DNA of 64,000 bases from Amaricoccus macauensis_A. GTDB lineage: Bacteria; Pseudomonadota; Alphaproteobacteria; Rhodobacterales; Rhodobacteraceae. The DNA is taken from NCBI RefSeq assembly GCF_049800915.1, contig NZ_JBNAFY010000007.1, forward strand, positions 196,945 to 260,944, written 5' to 3'. A model generated the notes under the pieces. It made no database searches. It was not told the origin of the DNA and saw only the letters and a program-made list of their open reading frames with translations. This document shows positions 16,777 through 25,861 of this stretch, piece by piece. Each line of letters starts with the position of its first letter. Positions within the stretch are counted from its first letter, which is position 1. The position numbers were made by a program, and so were the translations under genes.

Positions 16777-17282
16777 AGCGCCTGCCCGATTTCGGCAAAC
16801 CGGCCGCGGTGAAAGATGAGAGGGGCGCCATCGCGCTGATCGACCCGGAGCACGCGCCCGATGAAGATCTCGTGGTCGCCGCTATGGATGCGCTGTTCGG
16901 TCCGGCATTCGAGCGTGGCGACCGCATTGGAGAGCACCGGAACATCGTGATGGCCTGGGTACCAGTCCACTCCGGCAAACTTGTCCTCCGACGGCTTGCA
17001 GAAGCGGAGGGTCTCCTCCTTGGCATCCGCGCCCATGATGTTCACTGCGAACCCGGGATGGGCGCAGAAGGCATCGTGCGACGGGGACTTCAGGTCGATG
17101 CTCCAAAGGATCAGCGGCGGGTCAAGCGAGACCGAGGAGAACGAGTTCACCACCAGGCCCACGGGTGCGCCATTCGTCCCGCAGGACGTGACGACCGTGA
17201 CGCCAGTCGCGAAACAACCGAAGACGTCGCGCAGGGTCCGGGGGTCGATCTGGGTGAAATCCTTGTTGCAGTGAGCGGTCAT
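16773..17282 (-). CDS. flavin reductase domain protein
   Basis: The 169-residue protein is a flavin reductase of the HpaC/NtaB type that would supply reduced FMN to the luciferase-like monooxygenase. Family motifs are FGCFATGVTVVTS near residue 21, VNSFSSVSLDPPLILW near 46 and FAVNIMG near 78. An ATG 27 bases further upstream is possible, but the start chosen has GGAG at the right distance and gives the normal length. Its stop overlaps the start of the BKACE gene. Confidence 0.87.
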   Translation of the reverse strand: MTAHCNKDFTQIDPRTLRDVFGCFATGVTVVTSCGTNGAPVGLVVNSFSSVSLDPPLILWSIDLKSPSHDAFCAHPGFAVNIMGADAKEETLRFCKPSEDKFAGVDWYPGHHDVPVLSNAVATLECRTEQRIHSGDHEIFIGRVLRVDQRDGAPLIFHRGRFAEIGQAL

Positions 17283-17325
17283 CGCGGGCTCCGTTTCTGG
17301 AAAACTCATCCGAAGATAGGGCCCG

Positions 17326-17355
17326 TTGACCCTTCAATACAATTAATAATAGAAT
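17326..17355 (+). promoter_or_regulatory. candidate promoter of the LysR gene
   Basis: TTGACC and TAGAAT lie 18 bases apart in the AT-rich divergent gap between the flavin reductase and LysR genes. This gap is also where a LysR regulator would be expected to bind to control both units. Confidence 0.45.
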
Positions 17356-17390
17356 ATGCCTTCCAACAGGAAAACAGATAGGCAGGCTTC

Positions 17391-18314
17391 ATGAAACTGC
17401 AACAATTGCGCTACTTCGCAGCCGTTTATGAGCAGGGGTCCTTTTCCTCCGCGGCGGAGCGGGTGAACGCGACGCAATCCGGCCTGTCGATGCACGTGAG
17501 CCAGATCGAGAAGCGCTACAACGTGAACCTCTTCGAGCGCAGCTCTTCGGGTGTCATGCCCACCGAGGCGGGCCGTGCCTTCTACAAGGAGGCGATCAAG
17601 GTCTTGGCCGCCGCGCGTCAGGCCGAAAACAGGCTTCAGACGCTCTCGAACTCCGTGGTGGGGCATGTCCATGTCGGGCTGATGCCCACCTTCACCCGCG
17701 CGGTGCTGGCATCGGTGTTGCTGCGGTTTTCGCAGGAATACCCCGAAGTGCGGCTCTCGATTGCGGAGGCCTACTCGGGTGCGCTGGCCCAGGAAGTGGC
17801 GGAAGGAGAGCTCGACTTCGCGGTGGTACCCACCTCCTTCGACCTGGCCGAAACGCTGATCTCCAAACCGATGGGAACGGACGTGGAATGCCTGGTCTGT
17901 GCGGCCGGACGTCACATCCCCAGGCGGCGGGGCGGCGTGATGCTCTCGCGAATGGACCCTCTGCGACTGATCCTGCCTGGCCCGGCCAACGCGCGCCGAC
18001 ACAGGATCGAGGCGTATCTCGCCCAGAACGGAATCGAGGTCTCCGAGGTTCTCGAACTCGATACCATGCACGGCACACTGGATCTGGTCGGGCGCTCGGA
18101 CTGGGTCGCGATCCTGCCGGGCATCCTCTGCCTGCCGGATCTCGATGGCGAGCGGCGACAGGTTGTGCCTCTGGCCGAGCCGCCACTCAATGTTGATTAC
18201 ATGCGCATCCAGTCGCGCAAGCGGCCGCTGGATCAGGCGGCGCAAGCCTTTGCGGACATCCTCCAGGAAGAGCTCAACTCCGCCCTGGAAATCCCCCCGC
18301 TCAGCGCACATTGA
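17391..18314 (+). CDS. LysR family transcriptional regulator
   Basis: The 307-residue protein has the N-terminal winged helix-turn-helix of the LysR family (LQQLRYFAAVYEQGSFSSAA, then SGLSMHVSQIE, ending in LFERSSSGVMPTEAG near residue 60) and a periplasmic-binding-protein-like effector domain from about residue 90. It diverges from the flavin reductase-BKACE unit, the usual arrangement for a LysR regulator and its target. The effector is probably an intermediate of that pathway, but this is inferred from position only. Confidence 0.93.
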   Translation: MKLQQLRYFAAVYEQGSFSSAAERVNATQSGLSMHVSQIEKRYNVNLFERSSSGVMPTEAGRAFYKEAIKVLAAARQAENRLQTLSNSVVGHVHVGLMPTFTRAVLASVLLRFSQEYPEVRLSIAEAYSGALAQEVAEGELDFAVVPTSFDLAETLISKPMGTDVECLVCAAGRHIPRRRGGVMLSRMDPLRLILPGPANARRHRIEAYLAQNGIEVSEVLELDTMHGTLDLVGRSDWVAILPGILCLPDLDGERRQVVPLAEPPLNVDYMRIQSRKRPLDQAAQAFADILQEELNSALEIPPLSAH

Positions 18315-18335
18315 GGGCCGGGTCACCCCCCGGCC
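18315..18335. terminator. hairpin between lysR and the converging oxidoreductase
   Basis: GGGCCGGG and CCCGGCCC form a perfect 8-bp stem with a short loop directly after the LysR stop codon. No T-run follows on either strand, so this may be a Rho-assisted or bidirectional end. Confidence 0.5.
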
Positions 18336-18351
18336 CGCAGGGGCACCGCCC

Positions 18352-19425
18352 CTATTCGGCGGCCTTGATATCCGCGAGCGTCGCCAGCGCGTGGTTCGAG
18401 AGCGGCAGGCTGACAGGCTCGCCTATCTCGGCGGAGATATCCGCCGCCAGGTAACTTTCCATCACCATACGGGCATGTTCTGGCGCCACGAGCGGCGGTC
18501 GGTCGAGCAGCACGGATTCGAGGAAATGCAGCGTCTCCGGCCCCATCTGACCGGCATACATGTGATCCACGTGCTCGCCCGGCATGGTCGACATCGGGAA
18601 GCGCGTGCCACCCTCCATCGTGTTGAGCCAGTTGTCGCGCTGGGTATCGTCCAGAATCAGCGAGCCTTCGGTGCCGGTGATCTCGATCCAGGTCGCACAG
18701 TAGTTCGGGTAGCTTGGAGGCAGGTTCCAGCCGCCGCCGATGACCACGAGCGTCCCGTCATCCATGGTGACGGTGTTCCACATGCAGTCATAGGAGCCGT
18801 TGAGCTCCTTCATGTAGCCGTAGGCGCCCTGCGAATAGACCTTCACGGGCTTCGCCGGCGCCAGCAGCCAGAACACGAAATCCAGATCGTGTGTCGATTC
18901 CATCGCCGCGGGCGAAAGCTTCACCCGGTTGGCGATCCGCGCACCAAGCGAGCGCGAGAGGTGGCGGCTGACCATGACATTCACCACCTTGCCCAGCTTG
19001 CCCTCGGCGACCGACTTGCGGGCATAGGCTATCTTCGGGTTGAAGCGCTGGGAATAGCCGATGGTGAACTTCACACCCATCTCGCGGGAGATGTTGATCA
19101 GGTCATCGGCCTCGGAAAGATCCATGGCGATAGGCTTTTCCAGCAGCACATGCTTGCCCGCCTTCAGGCAATCGCGCGCGATTGGATAGTGCGTCGGTTC
19201 CGGCGTCGTCGAGATGTAGACCACCTCGATGGCGGGATTGCTGACGATATCGTGGTAATCAAGCGTCGCGGACGCGGGGTTGGTCAGCGCGCGCATTTCC
19301 TCGAGCCGGTCCGGCCGGATCTCGCAGATATGCAGTTTGTCGACCAGCGCGGATTTGGTCAGCGTTTCCGCCCGCATGCCACCGCACCAGCCGGTTCCGA
19401 TCACCGCTGCTTCGACCTGTCTCAC
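18352..19425 (-). CDS. Gfo/Idh/MocA family oxidoreductase
   Basis: This 357-residue NAD(P)-dependent oxidoreductase has the nucleotide-binding stretch AAVIGTGWCGGM at residues 5-16 and the family signature LLEKPIAMDLSEADDLI near 97, with a second alpha/beta domain containing STHDLDFVFWLL. Members act on sugars, polyols or related cyclic compounds. The start is GTG, with GGAGG upstream. It is the last gene of the unit that begins with the TctBAC transporter, so its substrate is probably what that transporter imports. Confidence 0.88.
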   Translation of the reverse strand: MRQVEAAVIGTGWCGGMRAETLTKSALVDKLHICEIRPDRLEEMRALTNPASATLDYHDIVSNPAIEVVYISTTPEPTHYPIARDCLKAGKHVLLEKPIAMDLSEADDLINISREMGVKFTIGYSQRFNPKIAYARKSVAEGKLGKVVNVMVSRHLSRSLGARIANRVKLSPAAMESTHDLDFVFWLLAPAKPVKVYSQGAYGYMKELNGSYDCMWNTVTMDDGTLVVIGGGWNLPPSYPNYCATWIEITGTEGSLILDDTQRDNWLNTMEGGTRFPMSTMPGEHVDHMYAGQMGPETLHFLESVLLDRPPLVAPEHARMVMESYLAADISAEIGEPVSLPLSNHALATLADIKAAE

Positions 19426-19562
19426 ATTATCCTCCAGGACATTCCAGTTGTCTGACTTGATACGCTGCGTTTCTCATGGCGTCTTGCGAAACGAGCTGTG
19501 TTGGAAAGGCCCCCGCCGTTCGGAGAAACCGTCGCCCCGGAATCGCGCGATCGGCAAGGAGA

Positions 19563-19589
19563 ATGCGCCGGAAGGCTTTCCCGGCGCAT
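19563..19589 (-). terminator. hairpin after tctC
   Basis: ATGCGCCGG and CCGGCGCAT form a perfect 9-bp stem just past the stop codon of the minus-strand substrate-binding protein gene. The following T-run is weak. It may partly uncouple the oxidoreductase gene from the transporter genes. Confidence 0.5.
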
Positions 19590-19605
19590 CCGCATCACGC
19601 CCGCC

Positions 19606-20583
19606 TTACTGCGAGGTGAGTTCGTTGACGAGCACTTCGTATTCCTGGGCCTGCTTCTCGCGCAGCGCCTGATACTCGGCACCGGGCAGCCATTCGACAT
19701 TCTCGCCAAGCTCGGACATCAACCGGTTGAAGTCCTCATCGGCAAAAAGGCCCTCGAACGCAGTGGTGAGTGTGTCGATCACTTCCTGCGGGGTCTCCGA
19801 CGGAACCAGTATGAAGCGGTGCATGTAGCCGATATCCCCATCGATGCCGACATCGCTAAATGTCGGCACACCGTCGAAGATCGGCTCCTCGCCCGCAGTT
19901 GCCAGCACCCGGATATCACCCGATTCCACCAGTTCGCCCAGCGAAGACGGGAAAGCCATCGTCATGTCGGAATCGCCCGAGAGCAAGGCCTGCATGGCCG
20001 GACCACCACCCTGATAGGGAACCATGTTCATCATGAAGTCCTTCTCCTTCATGATCTGGGCAGCCGCCACGAAGAAAGCACCCCAGTTCCCGGAATGACC
20101 GAGCTGCAGTTCGCCGGGATGCTCCTGGGCATAGCTGACGAGTTCATCGAAGGTCTCGAACGGGCTGTCGGCGCGCACGACTATTGATGCGGGAGCGTAG
20201 TTCACGCGCACTACCGGAACGAAATCCTCAAGCGGCTCGTAGGGCACGTTCTCGACATGGGGCTGGAGCATGTCGATCTGGTTGCTGGTGAACAGGAGCG
20301 TATAGCCATCAGGGCGCGACCGGCCCACTTCCTGGGTGCCTTTCTGTCCGCCTGCCCCCGGGGTCAGCCTCACGACCACGGGCTGGCCGAGATATTCGGG
20401 AAGGATCGAGGTCACAATCCGCGCGTTGAGATCATGCGATCCCCCTGGGCCATAGGGAATGACCATCGTCACCGGTTTCTCGGGATATTCCGCCTTGGCT
20501 GGCGAAGGGGCACTGGCCAGCATTGCGCCTGCAGCAGTGACGGCGAGCAGCGCAGTTCTCGCGAAGGACTTGTGCATTTTCAT
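19606..20583 (-). CDS. TctC/Bug family substrate-binding protein of a TTT transporter
   Basis: The 325-residue periplasmic protein has a signal peptide that ends in SAPSPAKAEYP near residue 33, then the Bug-family start YPEKPVTMVIPYGPGGSHDL. The PGAGGQKGTQEVGRSRPDGYTL region (given here as separate parts PGAGG and RPDGYTL) is the ligand-carboxylate loop of the family. It delivers a carboxylate-type ligand to TctA/TctB encoded next. The ATG is preceded by AGGGAGA. The ligand is unknown. Confidence 0.92.
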   Translation of the reverse strand: MKMHKSFARTALLAVTAAGAMLASAPSPAKAEYPEKPVTMVIPYGPGGSHDLNARIVTSILPEYLGQPVVVRLTPGAGGQKGTQEVGRSRPDGYTLLFTSNQIDMLQPHVENVPYEPLEDFVPVVRVNYAPASIVVRADSPFETFDELVSYAQEHPGELQLGHSGNWGAFFVAAAQIMKEKDFMMNMVPYQGGGPAMQALLSGDSDMTMAFPSSLGELVESGDIRVLATAGEEPIFDGVPTFSDVGIDGDIGYMHRFILVPSETPQEVIDTLTTAFEGLFADEDFNRLMSELGENVEWLPGAEYQALREKQAQEYEVLVNELTSQ

Positions 20584-20650
20584 TCTCCCTTGGTTGGTAT
20601 CATTGTTCGTTATTCATTGAGCGGAGCGGGGCTGGCCGCTCCGCCGAGTG

Positions 20651-22138
20651 TCAGGCCGCGACTGGGTCCTTGCGGTAGAGCCGGCGCCACAGGAGGTAAC
20701 CGAAGACCGGCGTGACGATCAGTACGGCCAGAGCGCCGATCCGTTCGGTCGCAAAGAAGGCCAGCGGATTGCCGTTCGCCATCGCGGCGGTCTGGCCGAA
20801 GGCGTATTCCATCGTTGGCCCGAGGATGAAGCCCATGACCAGCGGCATCACGTCGAACCGGCCCGCCTTGGCGATGATGCCGAAGATCCCGAAGGCGACG
20901 AGGATCAGCATGTCCACCGGGTCCGAGCGATAGACGTAGGTGCCGGCGAAGGAGAACATGATCACCAGCGGGATCAGGATCGAAGTCTTGATCGTCACCA
21001 GTTTGGAGAAGAACGGCACCGAAAGGTAACCGATGATGAGGAACAGGAAGTTCGCGATGACCATTGCCGTGAGGATGGCGAAGACTGTCGCGCCCTGCTC
21101 CTCGAAGAGCTGCGGACCGGGGCGCAGCCCCTGGGCCACGAAGGCACCTAGGAGGATGGCCGTCACGTTGTCGCCGGGAATGCCGAGCGTGAGCAGCGGC
21201 ACCATCGTCGGTCCGTTGACCGCATTGTTGGCGGCCTCGGCTGCAGCGACGCCCTCGATCTCGCCCTCACCGAAGGTTTCGGGGTGCTTGGAGGCATTCT
21301 TGGCCGCTGAATATCCCATGACCGCCGCGACGATCTGCCCCAGTCCGGGAACGATGCCGACGCAGGTGCCGATCGTGGTGGAGCGGCAAATGGTACGGAA
21401 ACATTTCCGGAATTCGGCGAAGGTCAGCCTTTCTCCTACGAGTGCCGAGAGTTTGCGTCCCTTCTCGCTGCGCATCACGACGGAGGCGACTTCCGGCAAC
21501 GCAAAGAGGCCGATGAGCATGGGCAGCAGCGGAATGCCGGACTTGAGCTCGAACATGCCGAAGGTGAAGCGCTCCACGCCACCCAGCGGGTCCGTGCCCA
21601 CGAAGGAGAGGAACAGGCCGAACATCATCATCACCATGCTCTTCATGGGGTTGGCCCCGGATGTGGCCGCGATGATGATGAGGCTCATGAGAAGCACTGC
21701 GAAGAGCTCCGGCGGGCCGAACTGCATCACCAGGTAGGCGATCGGAAAGATCATCAGGATGGTGAAGATGTCGCTCGCGGTATCCCCGAAGACCGAGGAA
21801 ACGAGCGCCATGTCCAGCGCCTTGCGCGACTTGCCTTGCTGGGTGAGCTTGTAGCCGTCGACGGTCGTGACCGCGGAGGCCCCTGTGCCCGGCATCGAGA
21901 TCAGGATCGCCGGAACGCTGCCCCCGAAGATGCCGCCCTTGTAGATGCCGAGCAGGAAAGGAATGCCGACGATCGGATCGAGAAAGAAAGAAATCGGCAG
22001 CAGGATGGCCATGGCCATCAGCGTGGTGAACCCCGGCAGGGCGCCGACAAGCATTCCGGCGAAAAGCCCGATGCTCATCATGGCCATGGTGTCGAGCCGC
22101 ATGGCCATTGCCATGCCTTGTAGTAACTGGTCGATCAT
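20651..22138 (-). CDS. tctA: TctA family large membrane subunit of a TTT transporter
   Basis: The 495-residue integral membrane protein has about eleven to twelve hydrophobic segments and the TctA signature GALPGFTTLMAMAILLP near residue 32, GGSVPAILISMPGTGAS near 72, and GIVPGLGQIVAAVMGY near 260. It forms the cation-coupled channel of the tricarboxylate-type transporter. GGGAGGAGG precedes the ATG. It lies between tctB and tctC on the same strand. Confidence 0.94.
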   Translation of the reverse strand: MIDQLLQGMAMAMRLDTMAMMSIGLFAGMLVGALPGFTTLMAMAILLPISFFLDPIVGIPFLLGIYKGGIFGGSVPAILISMPGTGASAVTTVDGYKLTQQGKSRKALDMALVSSVFGDTASDIFTILMIFPIAYLVMQFGPPELFAVLLMSLIIIAATSGANPMKSMVMMMFGLFLSFVGTDPLGGVERFTFGMFELKSGIPLLPMLIGLFALPEVASVVMRSEKGRKLSALVGERLTFAEFRKCFRTICRSTTIGTCVGIVPGLGQIVAAVMGYSAAKNASKHPETFGEGEIEGVAAAEAANNAVNGPTMVPLLTLGIPGDNVTAILLGAFVAQGLRPGPQLFEEQGATVFAILTAMVIANFLFLIIGYLSVPFFSKLVTIKTSILIPLVIMFSFAGTYVYRSDPVDMLILVAFGIFGIIAKAGRFDVMPLVMGFILGPTMEYAFGQTAAMANGNPLAFFATERIGALAVLIVTPVFGYLLWRRLYRKDPVAA

Positions 22139-22171
22139 GCCGACCTCCTCCCTTGGAGTGTTCTTGTTTGC

Positions 22172-22837
22172 TTAGAAGGACAGCAGCCGCGCGTAGGCCA
22201 TCTCGATGACGCCCAGTTCCGGCAGGGAAACAGCAAGAAGCCGCGTCGCGCCGAGATAGAGTAGGATAGGCCCCAGCGTCGCGAGCAACCCGATCTGGAG
22301 CGGCGAACGCGCACCCATCTGAAGCGAAAGCAGCGTGATGACGATGGTGGTCGAGATCAGGAAGCCCAGCGGCACCATCGTCAGCGCATAGAAAATCATG
22401 ATCCCGAAGAGCACCAGCGCCCGAAGCCACTCCTCGCGCGAAAGCGCCGTGTTCTCCTCCTTGAGCCCCACGAGGGATTCGAGCCCGGCGAAGATCAGCC
22501 CACCGACACACAGCAACGCCAGAAGCGCCAGCACGATGCTCGGAAAGAGGCTCGGCGAGATCGCCGAAAGCGACCGTCCGAACAGCGCCTTGGGCTCCGC
22601 CACCATGGAGGACATGAAGACGAGCGCGGCGCAGGACGCCACCAGAAGGACGCCGATCGTGATCGTCTCCGGCGTCAGCGACTGGAGCGGCCGCATGGCC
22701 CTGCTCCGACGGAAAAGACCGGCCTTGCGCGGAACTGGGCCGCGCCGATTGTCATTGCGGGGCGAAGGATCGCTCATCGTGATCATCCCCGATCCGGCTT
22801 CGCGTCGATGGTCGGCTCTCTCAGAAACCGCATGCAT
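22172..22837 (-). CDS. tctB: TctB family small membrane subunit of a TTT transporter
   Basis: This 221-residue protein has a hydrophilic N-terminus of about 50 residues, then four hydrophobic segments (ITIGVLLVASCAALVF, LFPSIVLALLALLCVGGL, ALVLFGIMIFYALTMVPLG, and ISTTIVITLLSL), the usual layout of TctB. I chose the ATG at 22837 because it follows GGAGGAAAAC; an upstream in-frame GTG is less likely. It is the first gene of the tctB-tctA-tctC-oxidoreductase unit. Confidence 0.87.
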   Translation of the reverse strand: MHAVSERADHRREAGSGMITMSDPSPRNDNRRGPVPRKAGLFRRSRAMRPLQSLTPETITIGVLLVASCAALVFMSSMVAEPKALFGRSLSAISPSLFPSIVLALLALLCVGGLIFAGLESLVGLKEENTALSREEWLRALVLFGIMIFYALTMVPLGFLISTTIVITLLSLQMGARSPLQIGLLATLGPILLYLGATRLLAVSLPELGVIEMAYARLLSF

Positions 22838-23002
22838 GTTTTCCTCCGGCCACTTCACTCTCCCTGCTATCCATCGGACATCGCGGGTAAGTCACCGCTT
22901 TTCTTTGCCCTTTATTAATCATTCCGGTGCCTCGCACCTGCCTTTTCGGCTTTTCCAGAACCACCCCCGGCCGTGATGGACGGGAACGGCCCCGCCCCGT
23001 GC

Positions 23003-23920
23003 TCAACCGATGAGCCATCCGAACGGCACTTGGCCGTGCGAGTAGCTCAGCGCCATCCAGACCAGCGTCGGCAAGCAACAGAACGTCAGCAACGTCGAGG
23101 CGACAACCGATCCGGCCACCTGGCTCGCATTGTGCTGGAACCGCTCTGCAAGCACGTAGTTGACGACCGCCGTGGGCATGGTCGCAAGCAGGAAAACCGT
23201 TCCCGCGGCGATCCCATCCAACTCGAGGATGAAGATCGCCAGAACAGCGGAAACCACCCCGATCCCAAGCCGCCCCACCGCAACCAGGATCGCCGGCTTG
23301 AGATCCGTCACGCCAAGGGACGCGAGCGAACTGCCCAGTAGCAGCAGCATTGCCGGCATCATCATCCCGCCCAGCATCGTCGTCGTATCCGTGACGACCC
23401 GCGGAACCGGAATACCGAAAGCATTCACAGCCAGAACCGCCGCGACCGCAAAGATCAAGGGCTGGCGAAACACAGTGCCGAGCCGCACCGAACCCGCATA
23501 GATCGAGAGTCCGACCGAAAACTGAACCAGCGTGACGGTCATGAAAAACGCGGCCGCGAATGACATGCCTTCCGGCCCGAAAGCCAGAACTGCGAGCGGC
23601 AAGCCCATGTTGCCGGCATTCGGAAGCATGAGCGGCGGCAGGAAACTGCGTACAGGCCCGCCCGTGGCCTTGAGGACCACCAGCCCGATGGCGGCTGCGC
23701 ACGCGAGGCAGAGCAACGCGGCCATCGCCATTGTCTGGATGCTTCCGGGCGGGACATGACCCGAGGTCAGAGAACTGAAGATCAGCGAGGGCGAGGCGAC
23801 CGTGACCACCAGCGAACTGATGGTGCGCCCATCTGTGATGACACCCCTCCGGTTCAAAAAGAACCCGATCAGCACGACAATCGTGATTGGCGCGAGGATC
23901 TGCCCCACCTCGATCAGCAT
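23003..23920 (-). CDS. AEC (auxin efflux carrier) family transporter
   Basis: The 305-residue membrane protein has ten predicted hydrophobic segments in two repeats of five. It starts with ILAPITIVVLIGFFLNRRG and has LMLPNAGNMGLPLAVLAFG near residue 100, a typical AEC motif. Members transport malonate, malate and other dicarboxylates. It lies upstream of the TctBAC genes on the same strand, with a 145-base gap. Whether it exports or imports the same compound cannot be told. Confidence 0.9.
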   Translation of the reverse strand: MLIEVGQILAPITIVVLIGFFLNRRGVITDGRTISSLVVTVASPSLIFSSLTSGHVPPGSIQTMAMAALLCLACAAAIGLVVLKATGGPVRSFLPPLMLPNAGNMGLPLAVLAFGPEGMSFAAAFFMTVTLVQFSVGLSIYAGSVRLGTVFRQPLIFAVAAVLAVNAFGIPVPRVVTDTTTMLGGMMMPAMLLLLGSSLASLGVTDLKPAILVAVGRLGIGVVSAVLAIFILELDGIAAGTVFLLATMPTAVVNYVLAERFQHNASQVAGSVVASTLLTFCCLPTLVWMALSYSHGQVPFGWLIG

Positions 23921-23981
23921 GACGCTTCGGGTCCCCTGCGAAATATGGCATGACGCTCGCCCACCCGTCCGCGCTCCACTC

Positions 23982-24449
23982 TCAGAGAGCTTCGCCGTTC
24001 AGAACCCAGGATTCCACCACCTCAGTCCCGGATTCCTGAAGCATCTTGGAAACAGCGCAATAGTCGCGCAGCATTTCCTTGACCTTGAGCGCGCCCTCAC
24101 GCGGGCCTTCGTAGTCCGCACGGATCGTGATGAGAACAGACGGGAAGGGCACGTCGATCGGTTTGATCAGACGCGTGCCGTGACTGTCCATCGTCACCGC
24201 GATGTTGATGTCCATGTCCTTGAACTTGATCCCGTTTGCTTCCGCAAGTTTGTTCGAGACGACATGGGTGCAGCCCGCCAGACCGACGAAGACATATTCC
24301 ACGGGCATCGGACCGTGATCCGTACCTCCGCGCTGGATCGGCTCGTCGATGATGATCTGCTTCCCACGGGCCTCCGCGACGGATCGCGTCGAAGACGTCT
24401 GCTGGGCATCGACCTTGAATTTCCAGATCGGTTTTTCCCTGACGTTCAT
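23982..24449 (-). CDS. OsmC/Ohr family protein
   Basis: The 155-residue protein has the OsmC layout, with peroxidatic cysteine Cys60 in FVGLAGCTHVV and the second conserved cysteine Cys131 in LRDYCAVSKML. These proteins reduce organic hydroperoxides with thiols, though many members of this subgroup have no defined substrate. AGGAGG precedes the ATG. The gene is divergent from the second Gfo/Idh/MocA gene. Confidence 0.85.
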   Translation of the reverse strand: MNVREKPIWKFKVDAQQTSSTRSVAEARGKQIIIDEPIQRGGTDHGPMPVEYVFVGLAGCTHVVSNKLAEANGIKFKDMDINIAVTMDSHGTRLIKPIDVPFPSVLITIRADYEGPREGALKVKEMLRDYCAVSKMLQESGTEVVESWVLNGEAL

Positions 24450-24761
24450 CTTTGTCCTCCTGTTCGGCCCGGCATGTCGACGCGCGAACCCTTGTTGTTT
24501 TTTCAGCGGGCGCTATCTACGGGATCGATCGGGATCAAGCGAGCGCATTTGCTGTTCCTGACGAGCATGGAGCGAAACAGCCTTCAATGGAAAATGTGTT
24601 TTCTCCTAGATATCATCAAAAAACCTGATGGACCGAACCGGGTGCCGGTATCTATTTTTCTGATGAAGTTCATCAGTAGACATCTCTTGTTCTGGTAGGG
24701 TGCGGTGAGTAGCGTGCGCAGGCACAGCGATCCATCGCCGCTATGAATTACGGAGCATACC
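24450..24761. promoter_or_regulatory. divergent promoter region with palindromic operator candidate
   Basis: No gene is present. The region is AT-rich from 24580 to 24700 and contains a perfect palindrome at 24661-24675, TGATGAA-G-TTCATCA. A nearby repeat, CATCA with TGATG, lies at 24616-24632. A regulator of the oxidoreductase gene at 24762 could bind here; the truncated GntR gene downstream may once have encoded it. Confidence 0.45.
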
Positions 24762-25781
24762 ATGACAATCCCCGAACCCGCCTTCACAGTCGCGATCGCT
24801 GGCTTCGGATGGTGGGGACGTCATATCGCAAAGCGTCTTTCCGATCATCCCTGGCTTCGCGTGGCGGGCATCATCGAGCCAAACGCGGCAAACCACGCGG
24901 ACATCGCCGCCATGGGGCTGACCGTCTGGACAGATTTCTCCGTGCCGCTCGCCCTTCCGGAGATCGACGCGGTAGTCCTGACCACGCCGAACAAGCTTCA
25001 CGAGGCGCAGATCATCGAGGTGGCCGCCGCCGGAAAGCATGTCTTCTGCGAGAAGCCGCTCGGGCTGACCGCGGACAGCGCACGGCGCTCGGTGCAGGCC
25101 TGCGCCGATGCGGGCGTGCAGCTCGGGATCGGCCACGAACGCCGGTACGAGCCCGCGATGCTGGCCCTGCGCGAAGCTCTGGAGAAGGAAGAGCTCGGCA
25201 CGATCATGCATGCAGAGGCGACCTTCAGCCATGACAAGCTCAGCAATGTGCCTGCGGGTGACTGGCGCACCAGCAAGGAGGTCTGCCCGGCCGCGGGAAT
25301 GACCGCCATGGGCATTCATCTCAGCGATCTGCTGCTGTCATTCTTCGGACCGGTGCGCGCCCTTCAGGCCTTCACAGCCGATCGGATTCTCGGCTGGGAA
25401 ACCGGGGATGTCGTCACCGTCCAGATGCAGTTCGAAGCCGGGATGACCGCCACCTTCAGCGCCATCCTCAAGACACCGCATTTCATCCGAATGCATGTCT
25501 ATGGCAGCGATCGCTGGATCGAGGTCATTAACGACTCCCACCCGGACACACCGGACGGGAAGGTACGGATGATGACCGCCGAAACTGGCAAGGACATGCG
25601 CGAGGACATCTATGATTGGGAGGATTCGGTCTCTGCTAATCTCGAGGCCTTCGCACGCGCCGCGCGTGGTGAGGCGCCCTACCCGATCTCGACCGACGAA
25701 ATGATCCAGAACATCCAGATTCTCGAAGCCGTTGCCAAATCCGCGGAAACGGGCCAGGTCGTTCTGCTCTCGGAAATCTAG
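24762..25781 (+). CDS. Gfo/Idh/MocA family oxidoreductase
   Basis: This 339-residue protein starts with the nucleotide-binding motif VAIAGFGWWGRHIAKRL and has VFCEKPLGLTADSA near residue 96, where the lysine is catalytic in the family, plus HERRYEPAMLALRE near 125. It is a separate enzyme from the one at 18352, with low apparent similarity outside the motifs. A GGAG site precedes the ATG. Its neighbours are remnants of a GntR regulator, a sulfatase and an enolase-superfamily dehydratase, which suggests a once larger sugar or sugar-acid locus. Confidence 0.88.
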   Translation: MTIPEPAFTVAIAGFGWWGRHIAKRLSDHPWLRVAGIIEPNAANHADIAAMGLTVWTDFSVPLALPEIDAVVLTTPNKLHEAQIIEVAAAGKHVFCEKPLGLTADSARRSVQACADAGVQLGIGHERRYEPAMLALREALEKEELGTIMHAEATFSHDKLSNVPAGDWRTSKEVCPAAGMTAMGIHLSDLLLSFFGPVRALQAFTADRILGWETGDVVTVQMQFEAGMTATFSAILKTPHFIRMHVYGSDRWIEVINDSHPDTPDGKVRMMTAETGKDMREDIYDWEDSVSANLEAFARAARGEAPYPISTDEMIQNIQILEAVAKSAETGQVVLLSEI

Positions 25782-25861
25782 GTTCCGGTTTTGCCGGGCT
25801 TTGTGCCGCCCCGGCCGTACGATTGGAGCGGAGGGCCAAAGCCGCGCGTCGCGTGGCGGTA

